Source: Salinigranum halophilum
Lineage (GTDB): Archaea > Halobacteriota > Halobacteria > Halobacteriales > Haloferacaceae
Direction: 5' to 3'
Length of the DNA: 64,000 nucleotides
Assembly: GCF_007004735.1 (NCBI RefSeq)
Contig: NZ_SSNL01000003.1
Coordinates: 434,001-498,000 of the forward strand
Positions 53,312 through 61,745 of this stretch are shown piece after piece (within the stretch, counting starts at the first letter, position 1; each line of letters starts with the position of its first letter). The position numbers and the translations under genes are program-made. The notes beneath the pieces are model-generated. The model saw nothing but the letters and a program-made list of their open reading frames with translations, was not told where the DNA came from and searched no databases.

Positions 53312-54352
53312 TTACAGCCGGGACGCCGCGAGGTGTTCGCCGATTCGTTCGCCCTGCTCGATGCCGTTCCACAGCGCGGCGTGGACCCGCGCCGCGCCCG
53401 CGACCCAGTCACCCGCGAAGAACAGTCCGTCGTCCTCGGCTTCGTGGACGACGTCGGAGACGCCCTCGTCGGGCAGGGCGTAGCGCCAGCCCTGGTCGTC
53501 GTACCAGTCCGGCGTCGAGAGCGCGGGGTCGTCGAGCAGTGTCGCCACCTTCTCCGCGACGACGTCGACGGACTCGTCGAGAGGGTCGTCGTAGTGCGCT
53601 GTCGACCACGCGGGTGACATCTGCACCACGAGGAGCGACTCGCCATCGGGGACGTGTCCCGCCTTGCACTCCTCTCGGGAGACCCAGCCGATGTCGTGCG
53701 CTTTGTCCACGTTGACGAGCCCGTACCACGGTCGGTCCTGCTCGAAGGGGTAGTGGAGCACGTAGGTTCGGATCGTCCGGTACTGGACCGCCCCGACGGC
53801 CTCCCGGAGACGGGGGAGTCGTCCGTCGTCCCACCGGGTATCGGCGAGGAGCGCCGCCGTCTGCGGGGCTGGCGGGGTGAGTAACAGCGCGTCGAACGGT
53901 CCGTGGCCGTTCCCGTCGGTGTCGACGACGGACCAGCGCTCGCCCTCGCGGTCGATGGCAGCGACCCGCGTCGCGTTCTTCACCTCGGCGTCGGCCCGGG
54001 CGAAGAGCCGCTTCGCGAGCTGTGTCATCCCCTCCGTCCAGTTGAACTTGTGGTCGTCGCGTGAGTCACCCTCGCTGAGTCTCCCGCTCGAATCGAAGGT
54101 CCAGACCGGCTCGGTGATGTCGATGAGGCCGTCCTCGCCGAGGTCGCGGACGAACGCGGTGGTCCTGTCGTCGGGGTCCTTGACGTAGTTGGCACCGTGG
54201 TCGTAGCGGCAGCCGTCCTTGCGCCGCGTGGCCGCGCGCCCGCAGACGCCGCGGGACTTCTCGAGGACGGTCACGTCGATGTCGGTGTCCGAGAGCGCGT
54301 CGGCTGCGCCGGCCCCGGCGGCGCCCGCGCCGACGATGCACAGAGAGGTCAT
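53312..54352 (-). CDS. Renalase-like FAD-dependent oxidoreductase
   Basis: A 346-residue flavoprotein. The FAD motif is CIVGAGAAGAGAADALSD, followed by TVLEKSRGVCGRAATRR. The C-terminal FAD motif is LFFAGDWVAGAARVHAAL. Relatives include renalase, which oxidises aberrant NAD(P)H isomers, and phytoene desaturase-like amine oxidases. No membrane spans are seen. Substrate is not determined. Confidence 0.88.
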   Translation of the reverse strand: MTSLCIVGAGAAGAGAADALSDTDIDVTVLEKSRGVCGRAATRRKDGCRYDHGANYVKDPDDRTTAFVRDLGEDGLIDITEPVWTFDSSGRLSEGDSRDDHKFNWTEGMTQLAKRLFARADAEVKNATRVAAIDREGERWSVVDTDGNGHGPFDALLLTPPAPQTAALLADTRWDDGRLPRLREAVGAVQYRTIRTYVLHYPFEQDRPWYGLVNVDKAHDIGWVSREECKAGHVPDGESLLVVQMSPAWSTAHYDDPLDESVDVVAEKVATLLDDPALSTPDWYDDQGWRYALPDEGVSDVVHEAEDDGLFFAGDWVAGAARVHAALWNGIEQGERIGEHLAASRL

Positions 54353-54734
54353 ACACGGGCCTTAGGAAGGGGTGGTGAAATGTGTCGTGGCTACCGATTC
54401 CTTTGCCTCGTGAGCGCGACGTGGTCCGTGTTCGCGTGGTGTTCTGTCGGCGCTGGCGGTGCAGTGACACGTGGCGGCCTGCGGCTCCGTCAGTGGTCAC
54501 ACGCACGAGACACGAGCGAACAGCCGAGCGACACGGGGATGTGAGGGACTCGACCAGTGGTGGGAGCTTCACCACCTGGCGGCTGTGCTACCCCCGTGTC
54601 GCCTCCACTGGACCGACCTGTACCCACACGCCTCGGCCCGAGCGTGCTGTCACGTCCTCCTCGAACGCCGTCGTCTGCTCTTCGCTTCCTCGTCGCCCGG
54701 CACGCTCTTTACCCGTCGTCTCCCCTGCTAAGAC
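54353..54734. other. Intergenic region between divergent oxidoreductase and HAD genes
   Basis: A 382-bp spacer with no convincing gene. It holds the two divergent promoters. CTCTTTACC at about 54703-54711 is a TATA candidate for the HAD gene, 24-32 nt before its GTG. An imperfect stem (CCAGTGGTG 54554-54562 with CACCACCTGG 54570-54579) has unknown meaning. Confidence 0.4.
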
Positions 54735-55430
54735 GTGACTGACGACACCTACGACGCGGTGGTGTTCGACAACGACGGCGTCCTGACGACGCTCGTCGAC
54801 CGCGCGATTCTGCGAACGGCGGCCGCCGAGACGTTCGCCGCCTTCGACGTCGACCCCGCTCCCGAGGACGTCGACCGGGTGACCGTCGGCGTCTCGCCCG
54901 ACGACCTCGCCGCCGTGTGTGACCGCTACGACCTCTCACCGGAGGCGTTCTGGCGGCTTCGCGACGAGACGTCCTCGCGGGCACAGATCGACGCCGTCCA
55001 CCGGGGCGAGAAACGTCTCTACGACGATATCGACGCCGTCGAGGCAATCGACCTGCCGCTGGGCGTGGTGAGTTCGAACCAGCAGGCGACGCTCGATTTC
55101 CTCTTCGACCACTTCGCCATCGACTCGTGGTTCGGGACCGTCCACGGCAGGGAGCCCACGCCGGAGAGTCTCGCGTTGAAGAAGCCCGCCACCCACTACG
55201 TCGAGCGCGCGCTGGAGAGCCTGGCCGTCGACGCCGACCGGACGCTGTTCGTCGGCGACACCTGGGTCGACGTGGTCGCCGGTGACCGCGCCGGCTGTGA
55301 CACCGCGTTCGTCCGCCGACCGCACCGACGAGACCACACCGTCGAGCTCCCGCCGACGTACGAGGTCGAGACGCTCGATGAACTGCTCGCACTCGACCGG
55401 GTGCCCGTTCGCTCGGAGACGGCCCGATGA
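54735..55430 (+). CDS. HAD superfamily hydrolase
   Basis: A 231-residue HAD phosphatase. Motif I is VVFDNDGVLTT: the nucleophile Asp and the acid/base Asp are kept, with Asn between instead of the usual residue. Motif II is VVSSNQQAT, motif III Lys KKPATHY, and motif IV FVGDTWVDVVAG. A helical cap at about 20-85 fits the phosphoglycolate phosphatase-type subfamily; substrate is unknown. GTG start. The ATGA overlap with the next gene shows coupling to the aldo/keto reductase. Confidence 0.87.
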   Translation: MTDDTYDAVVFDNDGVLTTLVDRAILRTAAAETFAAFDVDPAPEDVDRVTVGVSPDDLAAVCDRYDLSPEAFWRLRDETSSRAQIDAVHRGEKRLYDDIDAVEAIDLPLGVVSSNQQATLDFLFDHFAIDSWFGTVHGREPTPESLALKKPATHYVERALESLAVDADRTLFVGDTWVDVVAGDRAGCDTAFVRRPHRRDHTVELPPTYEVETLDELLALDRVPVRSETAR

Positions 55431-56221
55431 ACCCTGCAAACCTGATTCCGTCGCTCGGCCTCGGCACGATGGGCCTCGATGGGGACGCCGGTGTCGAGAC
55501 CGTCACGACGGCGCTCGACCTCGGCTACCGCCACCTCGATACAGCCCAGATATACGAGAACGAGGCCGTCGTCGGCGAGGGGCTGCGTGACGCGCTCGCC
55601 CGGGGCCTCGTCGACCGCGACGAGGTGCTGGTGGCGACGAAGGTGTGGGTCGACAACCTCTCGTCCGAGCGGTTCCGCGACTCGGTCGAGACCTCACGCG
55701 AGCGACTCGGCGTCGACACCATCGACCTCCTCTACCTCCACCGCCCCCGCGGCCCGTACGACCCCGAGACGACGCTTCCGCGCTTCGACGCGCTCTGCGA
55801 CGACGGCCTCGTCGACCACGTCGGCGTGAGCAACTTCACCGTCGACCAGCTCGACGAGGCCCGCGACCACCTCGACGCGCCCATCGCCGCTCACCAGACG
55901 GAGTACCACCCCCTGTTTCGCCGCCCCGCACTCCTCGAGGACGCCCGCGAACACGGCTACGCGGTCGTCGCCTACTCGCCGCTCGCCGGCGGTCGGGTGT
56001 TCGACCTCGACCCCGTCACCGCGGTGGCCGACGCCCGCGGCGTCTCCCCGGCGGCCGTGAGCATCGCGTGGCTCCGTGCGAAGGGGCTCGCGGTCATCCC
56101 GAAGGCCTCCTCACCCGAACACCTCCGCGCGAACCTCGCCGCCGCCGACCTCGCGCTCGACGACCGTGAGGTGGCACGCATCGACGCGATCGAGGCCGAG
56201 GTGGAACTGTACCCGGAGTAA
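55427..56221 (+). CDS. Aldo/keto reductase
   Basis: A 264-residue NADPH-dependent reductase. Motifs are GLGTMGLDG, GYRHLDTAQIYENEAVVGEGL (Asp, Tyr) and ATKVW (Lys), with the catalytic His in LLYLHRP. QTEYHPLF and VIPKASSPEHLRANL are the cofactor-binding end. The gene starts within the end of the HAD gene (ATGA). It may detoxify aldehydes; substrate is unknown. Confidence 0.9.
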   Translation: MNPANLIPSLGLGTMGLDGDAGVETVTTALDLGYRHLDTAQIYENEAVVGEGLRDALARGLVDRDEVLVATKVWVDNLSSERFRDSVETSRERLGVDTIDLLYLHRPRGPYDPETTLPRFDALCDDGLVDHVGVSNFTVDQLDEARDHLDAPIAAHQTEYHPLFRRPALLEDAREHGYAVVAYSPLAGGRVFDLDPVTAVADARGVSPAAVSIAWLRAKGLAVIPKASSPEHLRANLAAADLALDDREVARIDAIEAEVELYPE

Positions 56222-56353
56222 TCAGTTCGTTTATCCAGACCCCCGTACGCGACCGCGACTGCGCTGAGTCTGTCGATTCTTCCGTCACTCGCTGTTATCG
56301 AAGCTGATATCCGGTGGAAAACCGTTATGACCGGCTGTCGTGTCGGTCGTCGT

Positions 56354-57058
56354 ATGAGAATCCGGAGTGGCGTGAGTGGGTTCGACGACCTCGTCGGGGG
56401 AGGGTTCCTTCCTGAACGGCTGTACGTGCTGAGCGGACCGCCCGGGAGCGGCAAGACGACGTTCACGGCCCAGTTCGTGGCCGAGGGGCTACGCAACGGT
56501 GAACAGTGTATGTACATCACGATGCACGAGACGCGCGAGGAACTGGTGAACGACATGTCGGGGTACTCCTTCGGCTTCGAGACGCTCACCGACTCGGACA
56601 ACTTCCGCTTCCTCAACCTGGTGAGCCCGAAGGGCAAGCACGTGCTCAACCAGTTCTCCCAGAGCGGGGGCTCCTCCAGCGTCAAATCGCTCACCGACAA
56701 GATCGTCGCGTTCGTCAACTCGCGAAACGTCGACCGCCTCATCATCGACTCGACGATGCTGCTCCGACTCTTCTTCGCCAACGGCTCAGAGGAGATGACC
56801 CGATTCCTCACCGCGCTGAAGCAAGGCGACGCGACGACGCTCCTCATCTCGGAGATGACGGACCCGTCGTCGTACTCCGACGAGCACTACCTCGCGCACG
56901 GGGTGGTGTTCTTCCACAACTACCTGGAAGCCGGTGGGATGACCCGCGGCGTTCAGGTCATCAAGATGCGAGGGACGGACATCGACTGTGACATCCGCTC
57001 CGTCGAGTTCACCGACGGTGGACTCGTGGTCGACCCCTCGACCACGGTCGAGACGTGA
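56354..57058 (+). CDS. KaiC-like single-domain RecA ATPase
   Basis: A 234-residue RecA-fold ATPase of the KaiC/RadA-like group. Residues 1-12 match the KaiC start MRIRSGVSGFDDLVGGGF, Walker A is SGPPGSGKTTFTAQF, and Walker B lies in DRLIIDSTMLLRLFF. It has one domain only, unlike two-domain KaiC. Such proteins in haloarchaea are thought to act in signal transduction; role is inferred. ATG at 56354 preferred to 56327. Its end overlaps the next gene's GTG. Confidence 0.87.
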   Translation: MRIRSGVSGFDDLVGGGFLPERLYVLSGPPGSGKTTFTAQFVAEGLRNGEQCMYITMHETREELVNDMSGYSFGFETLTDSDNFRFLNLVSPKGKHVLNQFSQSGGSSSVKSLTDKIVAFVNSRNVDRLIIDSTMLLRLFFANGSEEMTRFLTALKQGDATTLLISEMTDPSSYSDEHYLAHGVVFFHNYLEAGGMTRGVQVIKMRGTDIDCDIRSVEFTDGGLVVDPSTTVET

Positions 57059-57480
57059 GCACTATGTACGAGGAGGCGTTCGGGTTCGACTGGCAGCGCC
57101 TCTCCGAGGAGGAGGCGCTCAAGCGGATGTACGCCCTCGGCGTCGCCGCGATGCTCGACGAGCGACACCCGGACGAGTACACCCGAATCATTCGGCAGGC
57201 GTCGACCGCGTACCAGCGGAGCGTCCTCGAACTCTCGTTCAAGGAGGGCCAACAGCGCGCGAAGACCAACCGTCGCGAGTTCGACGAGCACCGTGCGGTG
57301 TGGGACGCGCTCGTCGAGCGTGAGGGCGCGACACCCCCACCGTCGTCGCGCGAGGACGTCGACGAGCGCACGCCGAAAGGCAGCGTCCCCGAGGCCGTCA
57401 CGCGCGCGGAACTGCTCGAACGCGACGTCGACGAACTCGAACGCGTTCGCCTTCCGAAGCTACTCCAGCGCGACTCCTAG
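57055..57480 (+). CDS. Small acidic partner protein of KaiC-like ATPase
   Basis: A 141-residue, mostly helical protein of unknown family. It begins MSTMYEEAFGFDWQRLSEEE and ends in charged helices. The GTG at 57055 overlaps the previous gene's TGA (GTGA), and an ATG at 57064 is the alternative start. The tight coupling to the KaiC-like gene suggests that the two proteins act together. Confidence 0.65.
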   Translation: MSTMYEEAFGFDWQRLSEEEALKRMYALGVAAMLDERHPDEYTRIIRQASTAYQRSVLELSFKEGQQRAKTNRREFDEHRAVWDALVEREGATPPPSSREDVDERTPKGSVPEAVTRAELLERDVDELERVRLPKLLQRDS

Positions 57481-57604
57481 TCGACTGTCGCGCGCGGCGT
57501 CCGGACGCGCATACAGCGGATACGCGCTGGCCATCCCGCCTGTGACGTGACTCGATCGCTCGACCACGCCAAACGCTCATGGGTCTCCGCCCCCTCCTTC
57601 CCGT

Positions 57605-58018
57605 ATGGACTCGTCGACCACGGACAGCGACCTTCCGGACTCCGAGGACGAGTGGCGCGAACGCCTCTCGCCCGAAGCGTACCGCATCCTCCGCGAGCAC
57701 GGGACCGAGCCGAAATTCAGTGGGGAGTTCCTCGGGAAGTCCGACGACGGAACGTACGTTTGCGCCGGATGCGGCACGCCTCTGTTCGACTCCGACACGA
57801 AGTACGACTCGAACAGCGGGTGGCCGAGTTTCTACGACGTCCTCTCGGGCAACGTCGAGACGCGGGTCGACACCAGCCACGGGATGCGCCGCATCGAAGT
57901 GTTGTGTGCGACCTGCGACGGCCACCTCGGCCACGTCTTCGAGGACGGTCCCGACCCGACCGGCAAGCGCTACTGTATCAACTCCGCCGCGCTCGACTTC
58001 GAACCCGACCGGTCCTGA
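57605..58018 (+). CDS. msrB: Peptide methionine-(R)-S-oxide reductase (MsrB)
   Basis: A 137-residue MsrB that repairs the R epimer of methionine sulfoxide in proteins. The catalytic Cys is in [13 protein letters not shown]. Two CxxC zinc pairs are present (CAGC and CATC). [10 protein letters not shown] and [11 protein letters not shown] are family motifs. ATG at 57605 fits. It stands alone. Confidence 0.94.
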   Translation: MDSSTTDSDLPDSEDEWRERLSPEAYRILREHGTEPKFSGEFLGKSDDGTYVCAGCGTPLFDSDTKYDSNSGWPSFYDVLSGNVETRVDTSHGMRRIEVLCATCDGHLGHVFEDGPDPTGKRYCINSAALDFEPDRS

Positions 58019-58117
58019 GTCGGACGCTTCGGCGCACCGGCCCGTCGACGGCGTCCGCTGTCCTCAGCGGTCCCGAAGCGAGGCCAGCAGACGAACAGTC
58101 CCGCTCGACACGGGACA

Positions 58118-58170
58118 CATTCAATATAATATGTATATCAGGAAAAGTTATATCTAAAGCGAACGTAGCG
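58118..58170 (+). promoter_or_regulatory. AT-rich promoter of small membrane protein gene
   Basis: A stretch rich in A and T (CAATATAATATGTATATCAG, then GTTATATCTAAAG) stands out in the GC-rich window. GTTATATC (about 58147-58154) is a TATA candidate 25-31 nt from the ATG at 58179. ATATA-ATATG-TATAT is a short inverted repeat just upstream, a possible regulator site. Confidence 0.5.
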
Positions 58171-58178
58171 ACGAGGGA

Positions 58179-58439
58179 ATGAGCAGGACGTTCTCACACT
58201 CCGGTTCCTCGAGCGACCCCGTTCCAGCGCTCGCCCTGCTCCTCGTCGGCATCACGTCGCTCGTCTTGGCGGTCCTCTATCCGATCCAGCAACTCGCCGC
58301 GCAGGCGTCGGTCATGGGGATGGTCTCCGGGTCGACACTCGTCGTCCCCGTGAGCACGCTCGTGGTCGCCGCCGGCCTCCTCGTCGTCTCCGCCTCCGCG
58401 ACGACGCTCGGCTTGCTCGTGCTGTTCTTGCGGCTCTGA
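58179..58439 (+). CDS. Small two-TM membrane protein
   Basis: An 86-residue protein with two long hydrophobic segments (about 16-36 and 56-84). No motif or family was recognised. Its AT-rich promoter suggests strong or regulated expression. Confidence 0.65.
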   Translation: MSRTFSHSGSSSDPVPALALLLVGITSLVLAVLYPIQQLAAQASVMGMVSGSTLVVPVSTLVVAAGLLVVSASATTLGLLVLFLRL

Positions 58440-58478
58440 CCGGCAGACGTTCTTGTGGCCTCCACTCCTCTCACGGGT

Positions 58479-58871
58479 ATGACCGTTCCCGCGGAGGTCG
58501 AACGTCTGCTCACGAGCGAACCGCTGATGGCACATCTCGCGACCTGCCGCGAGGGTCGCCCGCACGTCGCCCCCGTCTGGTACGTGTACGATGGACGTGC
58601 GGACCGCGTCGAACTCGTCACCACCGGGCGAAAGCTGGCGAACGTCCGGGCGAACCCCCGCGTCGCGCTCTCGGTCCAGAAGGACGAGGGCGGACACGCA
58701 CGGTGGATGGTCTCGCTCCTCGGCACCGCCGAGGTGGTCGACGACGAGGCCGCGACCCGGGAGGCGACGCGCCGAATCAACGCGAAGTACGGGGCCAGCG
58801 AGGACGCCTGGTCGGAGAACCGCCTCGTCCGCGTCAGCGTCGGCACCGCATCGTCCCGGACGTACGACTGA
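58479..58871 (+). CDS. Pyridoxamine 5'-phosphate oxidase-like (PPOX) flavin/F420-binding protein
   Basis: A 130-residue split-barrel protein. LMAHLATCREGRPHVAPVWY and ELVTTGRKLANVRANPRVAL are typical of the small PPOX family, which binds FMN or F420. VSLLGTAEVVDDEAA is the dimer-strand motif. Whether it uses F420 is unknown, but F420 is made in this organism. Confidence 0.87.
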   Translation: MTVPAEVERLLTSEPLMAHLATCREGRPHVAPVWYVYDGRADRVELVTTGRKLANVRANPRVALSVQKDEGGHARWMVSLLGTAEVVDDEAATREATRRINAKYGASEDAWSENRLVRVSVGTASSRTYD

Positions 58872-58886
58872 CCCGCCCGACACCGG

Positions 58887-59036
58887 TCAGTATCCCAGCC
58901 GCGTCAGCGCGTCGTCGAGTCGCGCCCGATAGCGTCCGCCGAAGCGGTGGACGTGTTCGAGGACGAGGCGGTCCGGCCCGGCAGCCACGACCGCAGGGGC
59001 CGTCAGGGAGGTGTACTGTGCGAGGACGCGGAGCAT
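58887..59036 (-). CDS. Small hypothetical protein (49 aa)
   Basis: A 49-residue frame starting MLRVLAQYTSLTAPAVVAAG and ending RYRARLDDALTRLGY. It is between the convergent PPOX end and the divergent thioesterase start. The composition is protein-like, but no family was recognised, so this call is provisional. Confidence 0.42.
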   Translation of the reverse strand: MLRVLAQYTSLTAPAVVAAGPDRLVLEHVHRFGGRYRARLDDALTRLGY

Positions 59037-59124
59037 CCGCGCCTCCGTCCCGCGGCGTCTCACCCGTCTTCGCGACGAGCGACCCGCCCGACAGGTGTAA
59101 GCGGCCGCGCGCTCGCCTTCGTCT

Positions 59125-59565
59125 ATGCCGACGCCTTCGGACACCTACATCCAGAACCGCGAGCGCATCCAGCCGAACCAGACCAACAACTACGACACCG
59201 CCCACGGCGGCATCGTCATGCATCTGATGGACGAAATCGGCGCGATGAGCGCCATGCGCTTCGCCGGTGAGACCTGCGTCACCGCGCGCGTCGAGAGCCT
59301 CGATTTTCGAAGGCCCATCCCTCGAGGAGACATCGCCGTCGTTGAGGCGTGGGTGTACGACGCGGGGCGGACGAGCGTGAAGGTTCGCATCCGCGTCGAC
59401 CGCGAGGACCCCCGTACCGGCGACTCAGAGCGCACCAGCGACTCCACGTTCACGTTCGTCGCCGTCGACATCGATGGAACCCCCGTGGGTGTGCCGGAAC
59501 TCACCCTCGAAACCGACCGCGACCGAGAGCTATGCGAGGAGGGAGTCACGGCACACGGGGAGTGA
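59125..59565 (+). CDS. Acyl-CoA thioesterase (hot-dog fold)
   Basis: A 146-residue hot-dog-fold thioesterase that hydrolyses acyl-CoA to acid and CoA. NYDTAHGGIVMHLMDEIGAM holds the catalytic Asp and Gly region, VTARVESLDFRRPIPRGD and VEAWVYDAGRTSVKVRIRV the beta core. Chain-length preference is unknown. It is convergent with the aldo/keto reductase, 7 bp apart. Confidence 0.9.
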   Translation: MPTPSDTYIQNRERIQPNQTNNYDTAHGGIVMHLMDEIGAMSAMRFAGETCVTARVESLDFRRPIPRGDIAVVEAWVYDAGRTSVKVRIRVDREDPRTGDSERTSDSTFTFVAVDIDGTPVGVPELTLETDRDRELCEEGVTAHGE

Positions 59566-59572
59566 GTTGTCG

Positions 59573-60544
59573 CTACTCGTGTCCGGAGACGGGAACCGGC
59601 CGGTACGGCTCCTCCAGCCACTCGATGTCCGACTCGGAGAGGGAGACGTCGAGCGCCTCGACCGCGTCTTCGAGGTGGTCGACGCTCGACGTTCCCAGAA
59701 TCGGGGTGGTGACCCACTCCTTGTGGAACAGCCACGACAGGGAGAGCTGTGCCATCTTCACGCCCTTCTCCTCGGCGAGTTCCTCCACCCGCTCGTTCAC
59801 TTCGACGCCGCCGCCCTTCTTGTACGGCCGGCCGAGCTCTGCCTCGTGTTCGCCTCTGGTCGTCGACTCGAACTGCTCGTGCGGGCGGGTGAGATACCCC
59901 GCGGCGAGCGGCGACCACGGCATCACGGCGACGTCCTCGTTCGCACAGAGCGGGAGCATCTCGCGCTCCTCCTCGCGGTAGGCGAGGTTGTAGAGGTTCT
60001 GCATCGAGACGAACCGTTCGAGGCCCTCGCTGTCTGCGAGGTGGAGCGCCTCGGCGAACTGGTGGGCCCACATCGACGAGGCCCCGACGTGGCGGGTCTT
60101 CCCTCGCCGAACCGCGTCGTCGAGCGCCCGCAGTGTCGTCTCGATGGGCGTGTCGTAATCCCAGCGGTGAATCTGGTAGAGGTCGACGGTGTCCATGTCC
60201 AGTCGGGAGAGCGAGGCGTCGAGTTCTTGCTCCAGCGCCTTCCGCGACAGTCCGCCCGAGTTCGGGTCGCCCTCGCGCATCTGCGCGTACCCCTTGGTGG
60301 CGACCACCATCTCGTCGCGGTCGTACTCGCTCAGGACTTCGCCCAGAATCTCCTCGCTTTCGCCGTACGAGTAGACGTTCGCCGTGTCGAAGAAGTTGAT
60401 GCCGAGGTCGATCGCCCGCTCGATGACCTCGTGGCTCTCCTCGCGGTCCAGCGTCCACTCGTCCCAGTTCGTCCCGAAGCTCATACAGCCGAGACAGATG
60501 CGCGAGACGGTCATCCCGGTCGACCCGAACGTGGTGTACTCCAT
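59573..60544 (-). CDS. Aldo/keto reductase, Tas/YajO-type
   Basis: A 323-residue reductase of the larger AKR group. Motifs are LGCMSFGTNWDEW, INFFDTANVYSYGESEEILG (Asp, Tyr), VATKGY (Lys) and LYQIHRWDYDTPIE (His). MPWSPLAAGYLTRP and TTPILGTSSVDHLEDAV bind cofactor. It differs from the smaller AKR at 55427. A TATA-like GCTTTATCC is about 25 nt upstream of the ATG. Confidence 0.9.
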   Translation of the reverse strand: MEYTTFGSTGMTVSRICLGCMSFGTNWDEWTLDREESHEVIERAIDLGINFFDTANVYSYGESEEILGEVLSEYDRDEMVVATKGYAQMREGDPNSGGLSRKALEQELDASLSRLDMDTVDLYQIHRWDYDTPIETTLRALDDAVRRGKTRHVGASSMWAHQFAEALHLADSEGLERFVSMQNLYNLAYREEEREMLPLCANEDVAVMPWSPLAAGYLTRPHEQFESTTRGEHEAELGRPYKKGGGVEVNERVEELAEEKGVKMAQLSLSWLFHKEWVTTPILGTSSVDHLEDAVEALDVSLSESDIEWLEEPYRPVPVSGHE

Positions 60545-60578
60545 ACGCCGGCTTCGTCGAACGCCCGGATAAAGCTAC

Positions 60579-60624
60579 GGCGCGCTGTCTTCGCGCCAGC
60601 GGGCGCGCTGTCTCCGCGCTGGCG
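60579..60624. repeat. 23-bp tandem direct repeat
   Basis: Two adjacent 23-bp units (60579-60601 and 60602-60624) differ at three positions; both begin GGCGCGCTGTCT. The second arm CGCTGGCG (60617-60624) is also complementary to CGCCAGCG (60594-60601), so an RNA hairpin of 8 bp can form. It sits between the aIF2-beta-like gene end and the AKR start and may end aIF2-beta transcription. Confidence 0.5.
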
Positions 60625-60707
60625 ACGCCGCTCACGCGAGTGAGTCGTTCAGAACATCGGAGACGAATCGTCGAACGGCCGAACGGCCGAACTGCCGCGT
60701 ACCGAGT

Positions 60708-61322
60708 CTACACTTTGCGCGCGAACGCCAGCGAGCCGCTGATGTTCTCGATCTTCGCCGTGACGGTCTCTCCCTCGCGTGCGCCGGGGACGAAGATGGT
60801 GTACTTGCCCCGTTCGGCGACGCCGTCACCCTTCCGGCCCGTCCCGGTGATTTCGACCTCGTAGGTCTTGCCCTCTTCGAGCGCGTTCGGCGACGCGCGC
60901 GTGCTCGTCTGTTTCTTCTGCTTCTGGACGGGGCGGAACGCCCCACACGCCGTACAGCGGAGCATGTCAACGCCGTCCTCGGTGGTGAGACGCGTGTCCG
61001 GCAGCCCACACTCGCTACAGAGGACGAACTCCTCGATGTAGCTCTCGATGACGGCGTCGAAGTCGGCCACCGTGAACGACCCGTTGTAGCGGGCGCGGTC
61101 GCCGTCGAACTGCCCCGCCGTCCCCAGTTCGCGCTGGATGGCGCGGTGGAGGTGTTCGGGGTCGCGCGACAGCGCGTCGGCGATGGCGCCGAGGTTGGTC
61201 AGCCGGGTGAACGCGCCGTCAGTCTCTCCGGCGGGGTCGGGTACTCGAAGGCGACTGTCTTCGCTTCCTGTTCGCTCCGGGAGCGAGTCGATTGCGCGGT
61301 CGAGAGAAGACTCGTAATCCAT
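60708..61322 (-). CDS. Translation initiation factor aIF2-beta-like protein with TRAM domain
   Basis: A 204-residue protein. The N-terminal part is aIF2-beta: LSRDPEHLHRAIQRELGTAG, GSFTVADFDAVIESYIEEFV and a C4 zinc ribbon (CSECG, CTACG). A C-terminal TRAM RNA-binding domain follows from about 145 (EEGKTYEVEITGTGRKGDGV). aIF2-beta normally ends after the zinc ribbon, so the TRAM fusion is an extra RNA-binding unit. It could be a second aIF2-beta paralogue with a special role. ATG at 61322. Confidence 0.9.
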   Translation of the reverse strand: MDYESSLDRAIDSLPERTGSEDSRLRVPDPAGETDGAFTRLTNLGAIADALSRDPEHLHRAIQRELGTAGQFDGDRARYNGSFTVADFDAVIESYIEEFVLCSECGLPDTRLTTEDGVDMLRCTACGAFRPVQKQKKQTSTRASPNALEEGKTYEVEITGTGRKGDGVAERGKYTIFVPGAREGETVTAKIENISGSLAFARKV

Positions 61323-61477
61323 AGGGTCAGAAGACGCCGGAGACAGATAGGCGTTGGCAATCGAGGATTCACCGCCGTTGCTCGCTCCGGCACTGGGTCC
61401 GCTCGCCGACGGCGACGGCAGCCCTGGCACGACAGCCTGACCGACAAGCGGATGTGGCACACGCGTGAGTAAGCGCT

Positions 61478-61723
61478 ATGGCACTGCCAGTCTCCGTCCC
61501 CATCAGCGTCCCCACCGACCGCTCGCTCTGTGAGACGCTCCGCCGCGTCGAGACCGTCGTCTGGTCGGTCTGTACGGTCGCCACGCTCGTGCTCCTCGTC
61601 GCCAGCGTCGGCGGCGCGTTCGTCGTCGCCGCCAGCCCGCTCACCCCGTCCGCGGCTGCGCTCCTCGCGTCCGTCGTCGTCGGCAGCCTCGTCTTCGTCG
61701 CGGCCGACGTCGTCTTCGAGTGA
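61478..61723 (+). CDS. Small two-TM membrane protein
   Basis: An 81-residue protein with hydrophobic segments at about 27-50 and 57-78. It begins MALPVSVPISVPTDRSLCET. No function can be given. It is divergent from the aIF2-beta-like gene and convergent with the K+ channel gene. Confidence 0.65.
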   Translation: MALPVSVPISVPTDRSLCETLRRVETVVWSVCTVATLVLLVASVGGAFVVAASPLTPSAAALLASVVVGSLVFVAADVVFE

Positions 61724-61745
61724 CACGGTCGACCCGCTGTGGGAC

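Noticed and set aside
54382-54738. Open frame in the spacer before the HAD gene
   Set aside because: It has no start context or motif and overlaps the HAD promoter.
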